Below are positions 1-8,844 of a DNA stretch of 64,000 bases, piece after piece. The DNA is from Clostridia bacterium. GTDB lineage: Bacteria; Bacillota; Clostridia; Oscillospirales; CAG-382. Below the pieces are notes generated by a model. The model worked only from the letters and a program-made list of their open reading frames with translations. It searched no databases and was not told the DNA's origin. Location of the stretch: assembly GCA_017429165.1 (NCBI GenBank), contig JAFRPL010000014.1, positions 66,113 to 130,112 on the forward strand. Reading direction: 5' to 3'. How positions within the stretch are numbered: the first letter of the stretch is position 1; each line of letters starts with the position of its first letter. The translations under genes and the position numbers were made by a program.

Positions 1-1215
1 GTGCGATTTTTTGACCGCCGGAAGCAGCGAATTGGTTGTGGAAAGCAGCGATATGAATATTATCCCCAGCGAAAGTATGCGCAATCCGTTGGCCGCGATA
101 TCCACCGCCCAGAATTCAGCCCCGTTCCAGACGAACGAGCTGCCGCCCCACGCGGAACCGTAAAGGAATACCAGCACGGGGCGCGCCACCGCGAACATCA
201 AAAATGCGCACGGCATTCCTATTATTGCCGAAATGCGTATGGAAAGATTCATATATTCGCGCGCCTTTTTCACATCGCCCACCGTGAACGACTGGGTTAT
301 GGCGGGAAGTATGGAAATGGCTATGGGGTAAACGAATGTCGCGGGCAGCAGGTCGGAGACCGAAAGCGCGAGCGTGGTATACGCGGTGTAGAGTCTGCCT
401 GATATCGCTTCCGTGACTCCGGAGGCGATAAGTCCTTTTTTGATGACGATAGTATCGAGAAAATTAGAAAGATACAGCGCGGTGGAAGTCGCCGCCACGG
501 GCAGCGCCACCTTGAGCAGGTTCTTGTATACGGTGGGATAGTCGTCGCATTCGAGCGAAGATATCTCGCGGTGTTTCTTTTCGTATAAACGCTTGGCTAT
601 TATGAGGTATATAAGACCGGCGAGACTTCCGGCGGTTATGCCCAGTATGGCGAACGCCGCTTGGACCGGCGCGGAATAGTTGTGCGATACCGCGTAATAT
701 GCGGCGCCGAGCCCCACCGCCATTTTGAAAAACGATTCCAGCAGATGATAGATCGCCGTGGGCATCATTATGCGGTGGCCCTGGAAGAATCCCCGCAGCG
801 ACGACGACACGCAGACCAGGGGCAGACAGGGCGCCACGAGCCGTATGGCGAGCGCCGCGTCGGCGTGTTCGGAATAATCGGCTATGACGTTTGCGCCGAG
901 CAGCATTGCGAGCATGAGCACGGCGCCTATGGATCCGAAAAGCAAAGTGCCCGCCCAGAAAACGCGGCCTTCTTCTTTTTTACGTCCCTTTGCCGCCGCC
1001 ACGGCCACCGCACGCGAAAGCGCCACGGGCAGCCCGGCGTTGGAAAGCATAAACAGCATGGCGTATACCGAATATGCCGCGGTGAACATTTCCATATTGT
1101 TCTGCAGCATGTTCCCCAGCGGGATCTTGAACACCACGCCTATCACTTTGGATATGAGGTTCGAAACGGAAATTATGAGCGCTTCGGTGAGAAACGTTCC
1201 CGTATTCTTTTTCAT
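1..1215 (-). CDS. SpoVB/YtgP-family polysaccharide (lipid II-like) flippase, 3' end outside window
   Basis: Reading the minus strand from the ATG at 1213-1215 gives an open frame that runs off the left edge (405 codons seen). The N-terminus begins MKKNTGTFLTEALIISVSNL and continues with alternating hydrophobic helices, including a segment like KIPLGNMLQNNMEMFTAAYS that is typical of the MATE-like SpoVB/YtgP/MurJ group of multidrug/oligosaccharidyl-lipid/polysaccharide flippases. Members move undecaprenyl-linked precursors across the membrane; SpoVB itself is needed for spore cortex synthesis. An AAGGAAG ribosome site lies 9 bases before the ATG. It follows hemZ by 24 bases, so it is probably the last visible gene of the long minus-strand operon. 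Family call is firm; which paralogue (SpoVB, YtgP or MurJ role) is not decidable. Confidence 0.85.
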   Translation of the reverse strand, partial: MKKNTGTFLTEALIISVSNLISKVIGVVFKIPLGNMLQNNMEMFTAAYSVYAMLFMLSNAGLPVALSRAVAVAAAKGRKKEEGRVFWAGTLLFGSIGAVLMLAMLLGANVIADYSEHADAALAIRLVAPCLPLVCVSSSLRGFFQGHRIMMPTAIYHLLESFFKMAVGLGAAYYAVSHNYSAPVQAAFAILGITAGSLAGLIYLIIAKRLYEKKHREISSLECDDYPTVYKNLLKVALPVAATSTALYLSNFLDTIVIKKGLIASGVTEAISGRLYTAYTTLALSVSDLLPATFVYPIAISILPAITQSFTVGDVKKAREYMNLSIRISAIIGMPCAFLMFAVARPVLVFLYGSAWGGSSFVWNGAEFWAVDIAANGLRILSLGIIFISLLSTTNSLLPAVKKSH

Positions 1216-1239
1216 CAGGTCTGACTTCCTTAAACGTAT

Positions 1240-2718
1240 TTATCTTTGCTTTTCGAAAAAGCGGCGTATAGCGTCTTCGCCCACGTTTTCTTCCCTTTCG
1301 AGATATTCGTAAGGGTACTTGGGGAACGCTATGCGGCATATCTTTTCACCGTCCGGGGAAACGAGTTTGGTTATGGCGCCCGCGCCGCAGGCGAACACGG
1401 TGGAAGATTCCTCCATCATCATAACGTTATAAACGCTTTCGTGCCCGGCAAGCGAAAAGCCGGTGTTTTCGCCGTTGCCCACGGTGCGTTTCTGGCGGTA
1501 GAGGTAGTAAGGCGCGTAGCCGTGCGCGCCGAGAGTTTCGCCCGCGTACGAAACGCAGTTCCGCGCAAGCTCGCCCACCGGATCGAACACGCCGTTATCG
1601 TTTTTGATCTCGGAAGCGTTCTTGATGGAAAGCGTGTGCACGGTTATGTTTTCGAACCCCAGCGCCATGACGTCTTCCAGCGTTTTGGCGAAAGTCTCGC
1701 GCGTGTCGCGCGGGAGCCCCGCGATAAGATCGGTGTTGATAGTGGCGAATCCGCATTTTGCCGCCGCTTCGGCGCTTTGGAAGAACTGCTCGACGGTATG
1801 CTTTCTGCCTATGGCGTCGAGCACGCACTGGCAGGTGGATTGCGGGTTGACCGATATCCTGTCCGGTCCGCCGGCGCGGATGAGCGCGAGCTTCGGCGGC
1901 GTGAGCGTATCGGGTCTGCCGCCTTCGAACGAATACTCGGTGACCTGCGACATGGGGATGTTCTTTTCAATGGCGCGGAATATATCGCAAAGCTGTCCGT
2001 CGCTTAAAAACGACGGCGTGCCGCCGCCTATGTAAACGGCTTTGGGGACAAACCCCGTTTTTCGGATGATATCGCCGGTGCGCTCTATATCGCGGCAGAG
2101 GCGTTCGACGTACTGCGGTATGAGCGAGAACAGTTTTTTGTTGGAATACGAAACGAACGAGCAGTAATCGCACCGCGTGGGACAGAACGGTACGGAAATA
2201 TACACACCGCAATGCTCTGGCGTTATTCCGGAAAGCATCTCGGTCTCTTTGCGGGCGGTGGCTATGGAAAGCCGGGTCTTTTCCTCGCTTACGTCGTAAT
2301 CGTTGGTGAAAAGCCGCGTGACGCGGTTTTCGCCGAAACCGCGTTCCAGGTAATACCGTGCGCGCTTGACGGGGCGGAGCCCGGTGAGATATCCCCACGG
2401 CGGAACGAATCCGAACAGCTTTTTGCCGGCGTTGAGCATCGCCTTGCCGGTTATGGCGGCGGCTATTGATTCGTCGTCGGCAGGGACGGTGAAGACTATG
2501 TCTTTTTCATAGCTTTCACCGAAAGATTCGCCCTGCGGCGAATGCAGGAACGCCGACGCGTACAGCGTGCCGTCGGGCAGGCGTTCGAGCGTGAAATCCG
2601 CCGAATAGGGCGAAGGGTCGTTCGTCGGGAATTTGGCCTGCGGAAAATACAGCAGACAAAGCGAACGGAAATGGTATTCGTTAAGGAATTCCGTTTTGTT
2701 TATTACGTTTACTCTCAT
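1240..2718 (-). CDS. hemZ: Coproporphyrinogen dehydrogenase HemZ-type radical SAM protein
   Basis: A 492-residue protein of the HemN-like radical SAM superfamily. The iron-sulfur motif is CPTRCDYC with cysteines at residues 179, 183 and 186, preceded by ISVPF, followed by a glycine-rich SAM segment (YIGGGTPS) and the FEGGRPDTLT stretch. The N-terminal 165 residues before the radical SAM core, including GFVPPWGYLTGLRPVK, are the hallmark of clostridial HemZ as opposed to HemN/HemW. Named members oxidise coproporphyrinogen III without oxygen, but many clostridia carry HemZ without a full heme pathway, so the substrate here is uncertain. The gene starts 8 bases after dtd ends, with an AAGGGA ribosome site, and belongs to the same operon. 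Confidence 0.88.
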   Translation of the reverse strand: MRVNVINKTEFLNEYHFRSLCLLYFPQAKFPTNDPSPYSADFTLERLPDGTLYASAFLHSPQGESFGESYEKDIVFTVPADDESIAAAITGKAMLNAGKKLFGFVPPWGYLTGLRPVKRARYYLERGFGENRVTRLFTNDYDVSEEKTRLSIATARKETEMLSGITPEHCGVYISVPFCPTRCDYCSFVSYSNKKLFSLIPQYVERLCRDIERTGDIIRKTGFVPKAVYIGGGTPSFLSDGQLCDIFRAIEKNIPMSQVTEYSFEGGRPDTLTPPKLALIRAGGPDRISVNPQSTCQCVLDAIGRKHTVEQFFQSAEAAAKCGFATINTDLIAGLPRDTRETFAKTLEDVMALGFENITVHTLSIKNASEIKNDNGVFDPVGELARNCVSYAGETLGAHGYAPYYLYRQKRTVGNGENTGFSLAGHESVYNVMMMEESSTVFACGAGAITKLVSPDGEKICRIAFPKYPYEYLEREENVGEDAIRRFFEKQR

Positions 2719-2726
2719 TATATCCC

Positions 2727-3170
2727 TTAAAGCTCCGAACTGTCTATCACGAGGGTGACGGGGCCGTCGTTCTGAGCGTCGATATGCATGTGCGCGCCGA
2801 AAACGCCCGACTGCACCGGCATATACGCCGAAAGTTCGCGCTTGAAAAGTTCAAAATATTCGTTCGCGCGTTCCGCGGGGCAGGCGCGCATAAAATCCGG
2901 GCGGTTGGAATGCTTTACCCTGCCGTAGAGCGTAAAATTTGAAATGACCAGAGCGCCGCCCGAAACGTCGGAGACCGATTTGTTTATCTTGCCGTTTTCG
3001 TCGCGGAAAATGCGCAGCCGTCCGATCTTGCGGGCGACTTTGACTACGTCGGGTTCGGAATCCTCGCCGCAGAAACCCGCGAATATGAGGAGCCCCGTGC
3101 CGACCTCGCCGGTTATTTCGCCGTCGACGCGGCAGACCGCGCCGTTTACGCGGCATACTACTGCTTTCAT
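2727..3170 (-). CDS. dtd: D-aminoacyl-tRNA deacylase
   Basis: 147 residues, full family length. DTD removes D-amino acids (and glycine mischarged on tRNA-Ala) from tRNA. The C-terminal NDGPVTL motif with the Gly-cisPro pair is intact. The other signature, normally SQFTL, reads SNFTLY here, so the glutamine is replaced by asparagine; the aspartate usually seen in GxFGADM is also changed (GVFGAHM). The gene begins one base after the relA stop with a GAGGTAA ribosome site inside the end of relA, implying coupled translation; the relA-dtd pairing is common in Firmicutes. Confidence 0.9.
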   Translation of the reverse strand: MKAVVCRVNGAVCRVDGEITGEVGTGLLIFAGFCGEDSEPDVVKVARKIGRLRIFRDENGKINKSVSDVSGGALVISNFTLYGRVKHSNRPDFMRACPAERANEYFELFKRELSAYMPVQSGVFGAHMHIDAQNDGPVTLVIDSSEL

Positions 3171-3171
3171 A

Positions 3172-5385
3172 CTATTTGTTACCTCGCGTCACGTCGCGCA
3201 CGCCCTGGATACGTTTGAGCGACTTTAATATGTTGTGAAGATGCTCGATATTGCTGCATTTCACCACAAGGTGGAGTATCATATCGTCGCCGTTTTCACG
3301 CGTGGTGAGCGATACAAGCGCCACTTTGAGATCGGTCAGCGCTATGGTGATATCGGCTATTATGCGCTGCGAATAGACGGCGTAGACGTTGATGCCCGCT
3401 TCGAAATCGCCGAATTCCTGTTTTTCAACGGCCTCCGCCCACGAAGCGACCACCCATCTGTCCTTGTCCTCGGGGCGCTTGAGCCCCGCCACGACGTTTT
3501 CGCAGTCGTATTTGTGTATGGAAACTCCGTAGCCCTTGGTGATAAAACCTATTATGCTGTCGCCGGGCAGCGGATTGCAGCATTTGGCGAACTTGACTTC
3601 GCACCCCGAAACGCTGTCGATTATGACGGACTGCGATTTATCTCCGCCGGCGCGGCGCTGAGCGATCTTGGCCTGCTTTTCCTGCTGCTTTGACGCCAGC
3701 TCCTCGGCGGTGACCGGGTTGACCACGCGGTCGAATTCGTCGCGCAGCTTGGCGGATATGCGCGATATGGCGATACCGCCGTAACCGATGTTGTTATACA
3801 GATCATCGGCGTCCGCCATCATCATGCGCTCGGCGATGTTTTTTACTATTTCGTCCTTCTGCGCCTCGGTGAACGGTCTGCCGTAACGCCTGAGCTCGCG
3901 GTCGATCTCGTACTTGCCGACGATGATATTTTCGGACCGCATTTCTTTTTTGAAGAACTGGCGTATCTTGTTGCGCGCCTCGCCCGAACGGACCATCTTG
4001 AGCCAGTCGCGGCTTGGTCCCTTGGAGGCGGAAGACGTGAGTATTTCGACGATCTGACCGTTTTCGAGCACATAATCTATGGGGACGATGTTGCCGTTGA
4101 CCTTGGCGCCGACCATCTTGTTGCCGACCGCCGAATGTATGGCGTAAGCGAAATCTATGGGGTTGGAACCCGCCGGCAGCGAAACGACATCGCCCTGCGG
4201 AGTGAACACGAACGTCTCGTCGTCGAACAGGTCGATCTTGAGCGGACGGAAGAATTCGTCGGCGTCGTCGGGGTCTCTTTCGGTCTCGAGCAGAGTGCGG
4301 ATCCACTTGAGCTTTTTATCCACCAACTCTTTCGCCTGTTCGCCGCTCTTGTATTTCCAGTGCGCCGCAAGGCCGTATTCGGCGACCTCGTGCATTTCCT
4401 CGGTGCGGATCTGGACTTCGAACGGTATGCCGTCGTGCCCTATGACCGTGGTGTGCAGCGAACGGTACATATTCGCCTTCGGCGTGGAGATGTAATCCTT
4501 GAACCTGCCCGGCATCGACTTGAATTTTTCGTGTATAACGCCCAGCACCGAATAGCATTCCATTTCGGTCTTGACTATTATGCGTATGGCGTAAAAGTCG
4601 TAGATCTCGTCGAACGTCTTGTTCTGATTATACATCTTGCGGTAGATGCTGTATATGGATTTAACGCGGCCTTCGAGACGGTAGCTTATCTTCTGTTCGG
4701 TCAGACTTTCGGCTATGGTCTCCTTGGCGTTCTGCAGGAATCCTTCGTTTTCGGAAAGCCGCTGTTCTATCGAACGGCTGATCTCGTCATACCCGACGGG
4801 GTCGAGATACCTGAGCGCCAGCGTTTCGAGCTCCTGCTTTATCATCTGGATCCCCAGACGGTGCGCCAGCGGCGCGTAGACGTGCATTGTCTCGAGCGCG
4901 ATGGAGCGCTGTTTCTGCTCGGAACGGTATTCCAGCGTGCGCATATTGTGAAGCCTGTCGGCGAGCTTTATGAAAATGACGCGCAGATCCTTGGACATTG
5001 CAAGGAACATCTTGCGCAGGTTTTCTATGGATTCGTCCTGCTTCTTTTCAAAGGGTATGTGCACCAGCTTGGTCACGCCGTCCACGAGATTGGCGACTTC
5101 GTTGCCGAACGATTTGCGAATAATGGAAATATCGGCCTTGTCGCCGCAGTCTTCGACCGTGTCGTGAAGCAGCGCCGCGCATATGGAATCTGTGTCGAGC
5201 TGCAGGTCGGCGACGATCTGCGCCACCGCGATGGGGTGCGTTATGTAAGGCTCGCCCGATATGCGTTTCTGCCCCGAATGGCATTTTTCGGCAAAATCGT
5301 AGGCGCGCCTTATTTTGTCGAGATCGTAATACATCGGACCTTTTTCCGATATCGATCTGTAGAGTTGTTCAAAAGTCTCTGCCAC
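3172..5385 (-). CDS. relA: Bifunctional (p)ppGpp synthetase/hydrolase, RelA/SpoT family
   Basis: 737 residues with the full long-RSH layout. The N-terminal hydrolase domain has the HD pair at residues 74-75 (ALLHDTVED) and an upstream histidine (THPIAVA, residue 50). The synthetase domain shows RFKDYISTPK and EVQIRTEEMHEVAEYGLAAHW. A TGS domain follows (FVFTPQGDVVSLPAGSNPID), and an ACT domain closes the protein. Both catalytic halves look intact, so it should make and degrade the stringent alarmone. The start is GTG at 5383-5385, chosen because AAGGAGCT lies 9 bases upstream. It sits between recJ and dtd in the long operon. Confidence 0.95.
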   Translation of the reverse strand: MAETFEQLYRSISEKGPMYYDLDKIRRAYDFAEKCHSGQKRISGEPYITHPIAVAQIVADLQLDTDSICAALLHDTVEDCGDKADISIIRKSFGNEVANLVDGVTKLVHIPFEKKQDESIENLRKMFLAMSKDLRVIFIKLADRLHNMRTLEYRSEQKQRSIALETMHVYAPLAHRLGIQMIKQELETLALRYLDPVGYDEISRSIEQRLSENEGFLQNAKETIAESLTEQKISYRLEGRVKSIYSIYRKMYNQNKTFDEIYDFYAIRIIVKTEMECYSVLGVIHEKFKSMPGRFKDYISTPKANMYRSLHTTVIGHDGIPFEVQIRTEEMHEVAEYGLAAHWKYKSGEQAKELVDKKLKWIRTLLETERDPDDADEFFRPLKIDLFDDETFVFTPQGDVVSLPAGSNPIDFAYAIHSAVGNKMVGAKVNGNIVPIDYVLENGQIVEILTSSASKGPSRDWLKMVRSGEARNKIRQFFKKEMRSENIIVGKYEIDRELRRYGRPFTEAQKDEIVKNIAERMMMADADDLYNNIGYGGIAISRISAKLRDEFDRVVNPVTAEELASKQQEKQAKIAQRRAGGDKSQSVIIDSVSGCEVKFAKCCNPLPGDSIIGFITKGYGVSIHKYDCENVVAGLKRPEDKDRWVVASWAEAVEKQEFGDFEAGINVYAVYSQRIIADITIALTDLKVALVSLTTRENGDDMILHLVVKCSNIEHLHNILKSLKRIQGVRDVTRGNK

Positions 5386-5414
5386 TTGAAAAAGCTCCTT
5401 TTAAGCGTTTGATC

Positions 5415-7499
5415 TCAGTTGGCCCTCTTCTTTATACGGCGCAGTATCTCGCTCTTTTCGAGGTCTATCTTGGCGGAATACGGCATCAGCTTGATTTCGA
5501 TAATATCGTTGCCGCGCACGTGCGTGGTCTCGGCGAGTCCGAACTCGTTCATCACGTCGATGACGATCTTTATCGCGCAAAGGTCTATATCGGCGTTTTC
5601 GGTGGAGGCGAGCTTGTGTTTGAGATAGCGCACCGACACGCATTTGCGTTCGTTTTCGAGCTCGCGCTTGAGCAGACGGAACACCTCGCGGAAATCGTTG
5701 ACCGTGGGGAGCGCCGAAAACGGCACGGGCGAAAAGTCGGTCGTGCTGCACACGCTGGCGTATATCTCGCGCGAGCGCTTGACGCGTTTGCTTTCTTCCT
5801 CGCAGGGGCGCACCGCGCGTACAAGAAGCTGCGGCGATACCACTCCGCGGTATTCGTTGAGACCCAGCGTACAGGCGAGTTCGCATTCGTCGCCGCGCAC
5901 GAACGGGAATTCGCAATGACTCATACCGAAATAAACGGCGTTGACTTCGCGGCGCGTGCGGCGGTCGCGCAGTTTGATACGTATGTTTTTATCCGCGGAA
6001 ATAGGCGTGATCTCGCTTATCGTCACCCTGCGCACTATGAACTGCGGCACCGCGTTGGTGAGCCCGAACGGTTCGAGCAGCTGCAGTTCGGCGGCGTTTT
6101 CGGACGTGATCTCGTCGAAGAACAGCTCGCAGTCGATGTTGAGCGGCTGTATCGTATCGATATGTTCGAGTTTCTCGCGCGAAAGTTTTTCAAACCTTTC
6201 AATAAAAGCGTCCAGGTTTTTGCGTTCGATCGAAAGCCCCGCGGCGAGCTCGTGGCCGCCGTATTCTATGAGCAGGTCGGAGCATTCGGCGAGCAGGTCG
6301 GTGAGATTGAGCCCTTTGACCGATCTTCCGCTTCCCTTGCCTATATCGCCGTCGAACGAAAACAGTATGGCGGGCAGCGAATAGCGTTCGGATATCTTGC
6401 TGGCGACGACTCCCACCACGCCCTGATGCCAGTTGTCGGAATGGAGTATATAGCTATATCTGTCGCCGCGGAACGCGCCGATCATCTGAGTGGCTTCTTT
6501 ATATATGCGCTGCTCGGTGGTCTGGCGGCACACGTTGATCTCGCAAAGCTCGGTCGCCATTGCCTTGGCTTTTTCGTAATCGGTCTCGAGCAGCAGATCG
6601 AGCGATTTGCGCGCCGACGCGATACGCCCGGCGGCGTTGAGGCGGGGAGCCAGGACGTAACCGACGGTGGAAGTGAACACCTTCTTTTTGCCGTTGCTTT
6701 CGCCCACGCCGGTGCAGTCCATCAGCGCGCGCAGGCCCACGCGGCGGGTGTCCGCCAGCTGCTTGAGCCCTTTATCCACTATGAGCCGGTTTTCGTCGGT
6801 TATCGGCATAACGTCGGCTACCGTGCCGATCGCCACGATATCGGCGTATTCTTCAAAGATCTTTTCGCTGTCGCCTTCGAGCGCGCAGAGCAGTTTGAAC
6901 ACCACGCCCACTCCGGCGAGCGCCTTGAACGGATAATCGCAGTCTTCGCGCCGGGGGTTGACGACCGCGCAGGCGTCGGGAAGCTCTTCGCGGCAGTTGT
7001 GGTGGTCGGTGACGATGACGTCCACGCCCAGACTGCGCGCGTATTCTATCTCTTCCCTGGCGGTTATGCCCGTGTCGACCGTGATGATGAGGTCGGTGTC
7101 GCGCGCGATATCGCCTATGGCGGCTTTATTGAGCCCGTAACCTTCGGAAAGGCGTTCGGGGATAAAGCATCTGCACCTGGCTCCGCGCCCGGTGAGATAC
7201 AGATACAGCGCGGTCGTGGAAGTCACGCCGTCCACGTCGTAATCGCCGTAAATGCATACCGACTGATTTTCGTCGATGGCTTTTCTGATCCTCTCGCACG
7301 CTTTGTCCATATCCTTGAGCAGCATGGGATCGTGCAGTTTGAGATCACTCTTGTTCAAAAAGCTGCGCGCGGAATCGGGCGTGTCGTACCCGCGCGCGAC
7401 GAGGACGCGCGCCGTGAGCCGGCTTATGCCCAGCGCATCTGAAAGAGATTCTTCTTTTCTTTTATCTGTTTCGGAAACGAACCAGTTTTCACCCAACAA
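5415..7499 (-). CDS. recJ: Single-stranded-DNA-specific exonuclease RecJ
   Basis: About 694 residues. The DHH phosphoesterase core is clear: CIYGDYDVDGVTST (motif I), VTDHH (DHH motif) and a DHHA1 domain with GGHELAAGLS. RecJ degrades single-stranded DNA 5' to 3' in recombination and mismatch or base-excision repair. There is no ATG at the expected N-terminus; the best start is TTG at 7497-7499 (a second TTG follows directly). An in-frame ATG at 7533-7535 is cut off by a TGA at 7506-7508. The C-terminal region beyond the OB fold is long, as in clostridial RecJ. It lies between cdaR and relA. Confidence 0.93.
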   Translation of the reverse strand: MLGENWFVSETDKRKEESLSDALGISRLTARVLVARGYDTPDSARSFLNKSDLKLHDPMLLKDMDKACERIRKAIDENQSVCIYGDYDVDGVTSTTALYLYLTGRGARCRCFIPERLSEGYGLNKAAIGDIARDTDLIITVDTGITAREEIEYARSLGVDVIVTDHHNCREELPDACAVVNPRREDCDYPFKALAGVGVVFKLLCALEGDSEKIFEEYADIVAIGTVADVMPITDENRLIVDKGLKQLADTRRVGLRALMDCTGVGESNGKKKVFTSTVGYVLAPRLNAAGRIASARKSLDLLLETDYEKAKAMATELCEINVCRQTTEQRIYKEATQMIGAFRGDRYSYILHSDNWHQGVVGVVASKISERYSLPAILFSFDGDIGKGSGRSVKGLNLTDLLAECSDLLIEYGGHELAAGLSIERKNLDAFIERFEKLSREKLEHIDTIQPLNIDCELFFDEITSENAAELQLLEPFGLTNAVPQFIVRRVTISEITPISADKNIRIKLRDRRTRREVNAVYFGMSHCEFPFVRGDECELACTLGLNEYRGVVSPQLLVRAVRPCEEESKRVKRSREIYASVCSTTDFSPVPFSALPTVNDFREVFRLLKRELENERKCVSVRYLKHKLASTENADIDLCAIKIVIDVMNEFGLAETTHVRGNDIIEIKLMPYSAKIDLEKSEILRRIKKRAN

Positions 7500-7545
7500 T
7501 ACAATTCACCGCTTTTCGTAATTCTTGTTCTTCATATAAAGCCGG

Positions 7546-8844
7546 TCATTCATCGGCTGCGCTTGTGATTATCTTGATATCGTAATCGCCGGCGACGTAT
7601 ATCCCCGCGAAGATGTCGTTCCACGCGGCGAAACCGATTTCCACCGGAACCGAATATTCCTGGCCGGGTTTGAGATCGATATACGAAAGGTCGGCTTCGA
7701 GCGCGAAATCTTCAAATGTGAGCAGAGCCAGCGCCGCGGGCGGGCCGAACACCGTGACGTTTATCACCGGATCGGCGGGGACGACAGATATGGAATCGGG
7801 TTTTCCGGTAAAGACGCACAGATCGGTATACAGACTCAGCTTGCGATGGACCATATCGTTGAAGACGATGGTCGCGGTGACGTCGGTCACGCCGTCCGCA
7901 GACTGTATGCCGCCCGGGAAAACGATCTTTTTGACAATGTTTATTTTGTTTTCGGGATCGGGAACGAGCGTGTTTTCCGCCACGTCGATCCTGATCTCGT
8001 CGAGACGGTCGACGTCTTCGGCAAGCCCCTTGACTTTGATATAGTCGCTGGAAAGCGTTATCGTCGCCGATTCGGTGCTGTAATAGCCGCCCACGAAATG
8101 CACGCGCACCGGGACGTCTTTGGTCTTGTAGACCGGCACCGAAACTTCGACCGACGGGTCGAGCAGCACGATATAGCTGTTATTGATGACCGCGTTGGAC
8201 GAGGAGCGCAGCGAGACCGAGGCGTTGGATTTTACCGAGCCGCTGATCTCTCCCGGCACAATGCTCGCATAAGCGTATTCGATGTTGGCGAGCACGCTTT
8301 CGGGTCCTTCCACCGTGACGGTAGTGGGATTTATGGTGTAGTCGCCCAGCGTGAGGTCGGCGGAAAGCGTATAATCGGTTATCTGCACGCGGACGGGGAT
8401 CTCCGCCGCGATGCACCGGTCGATGAAAACGACGGCGCTTTCGACGCTCTTGGAAGCGACCGCGAGTTTGTTTTCGTTAGGCAGCACCACGTATATGGGG
8501 AGCGAATTGTTGCCCGCCTGGGTGACGCCCGAAACGTCTATATACGCCTTTATGTCGTCGGCGCGGAGCATGTTTACTTCGGACTGAGGCCCGGACACCG
8601 TCACTTTTATATTGAAGCCGAAATCCGAAACGACGGTGTAGCCCTTTTCGGCGCGCAGCTCGCTTTCGCCTTCGGCTGTGACGGCGACGTTGAATTCTTT
8701 TTCGTAATTCGGCGAATCGTACCCCAGCACGTAAAGCCAGAGCACTATGGCCGAAAGCACCGCGATCACTATCACGAACAGGGTGAACGCCCTGCTCTTG
8801 GTCTTTTTGGCGCCGGCGGGAGCGGAGGAAAGGGAGTTAAGCAT
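7546..8844 (-). CDS. cdaR: CdaA regulatory protein, YbbR domains
   Basis: 432 residues from the ATG at 8842-8844, which is preceded by GGAGGG at good spacing and overlaps the end of cdaA by 8 bases. An N-terminal membrane helix (AFTLFVIVIAVLSAIVLW) is followed by several repeated extracytoplasmic YbbR units, recognisable by recurring patterns such as VTVSGP, VTVEGP, IKVKGL and VTVFGP. CdaR proteins sit outside the membrane and modulate the diadenylate cyclase CdaA. In most Firmicutes glmM follows; here recJ does instead. Confidence 0.9.
   Translation of the reverse strand: MLNSLSSAPAGAKKTKSRAFTLFVIVIAVLSAIVLWLYVLGYDSPNYEKEFNVAVTAEGESELRAEKGYTVVSDFGFNIKVTVSGPQSEVNMLRADDIKAYIDVSGVTQAGNNSLPIYVVLPNENKLAVASKSVESAVVFIDRCIAAEIPVRVQITDYTLSADLTLGDYTINPTTVTVEGPESVLANIEYAYASIVPGEISGSVKSNASVSLRSSSNAVINNSYIVLLDPSVEVSVPVYKTKDVPVRVHFVGGYYSTESATITLSSDYIKVKGLAEDVDRLDEIRIDVAENTLVPDPENKINIVKKIVFPGGIQSADGVTDVTATIVFNDMVHRKLSLYTDLCVFTGKPDSISVVPADPVINVTVFGPPAALALLTFEDFALEADLSYIDLKPGQEYSVPVEIGFAAWNDIFAGIYVAGDYDIKIITSAADE

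Noticed and set aside
5409-7442. 677-codon open frame on the plus strand opposite recJ
   Set aside because: Exact shadow of recJ; no ribosome site, no recognisable domain.
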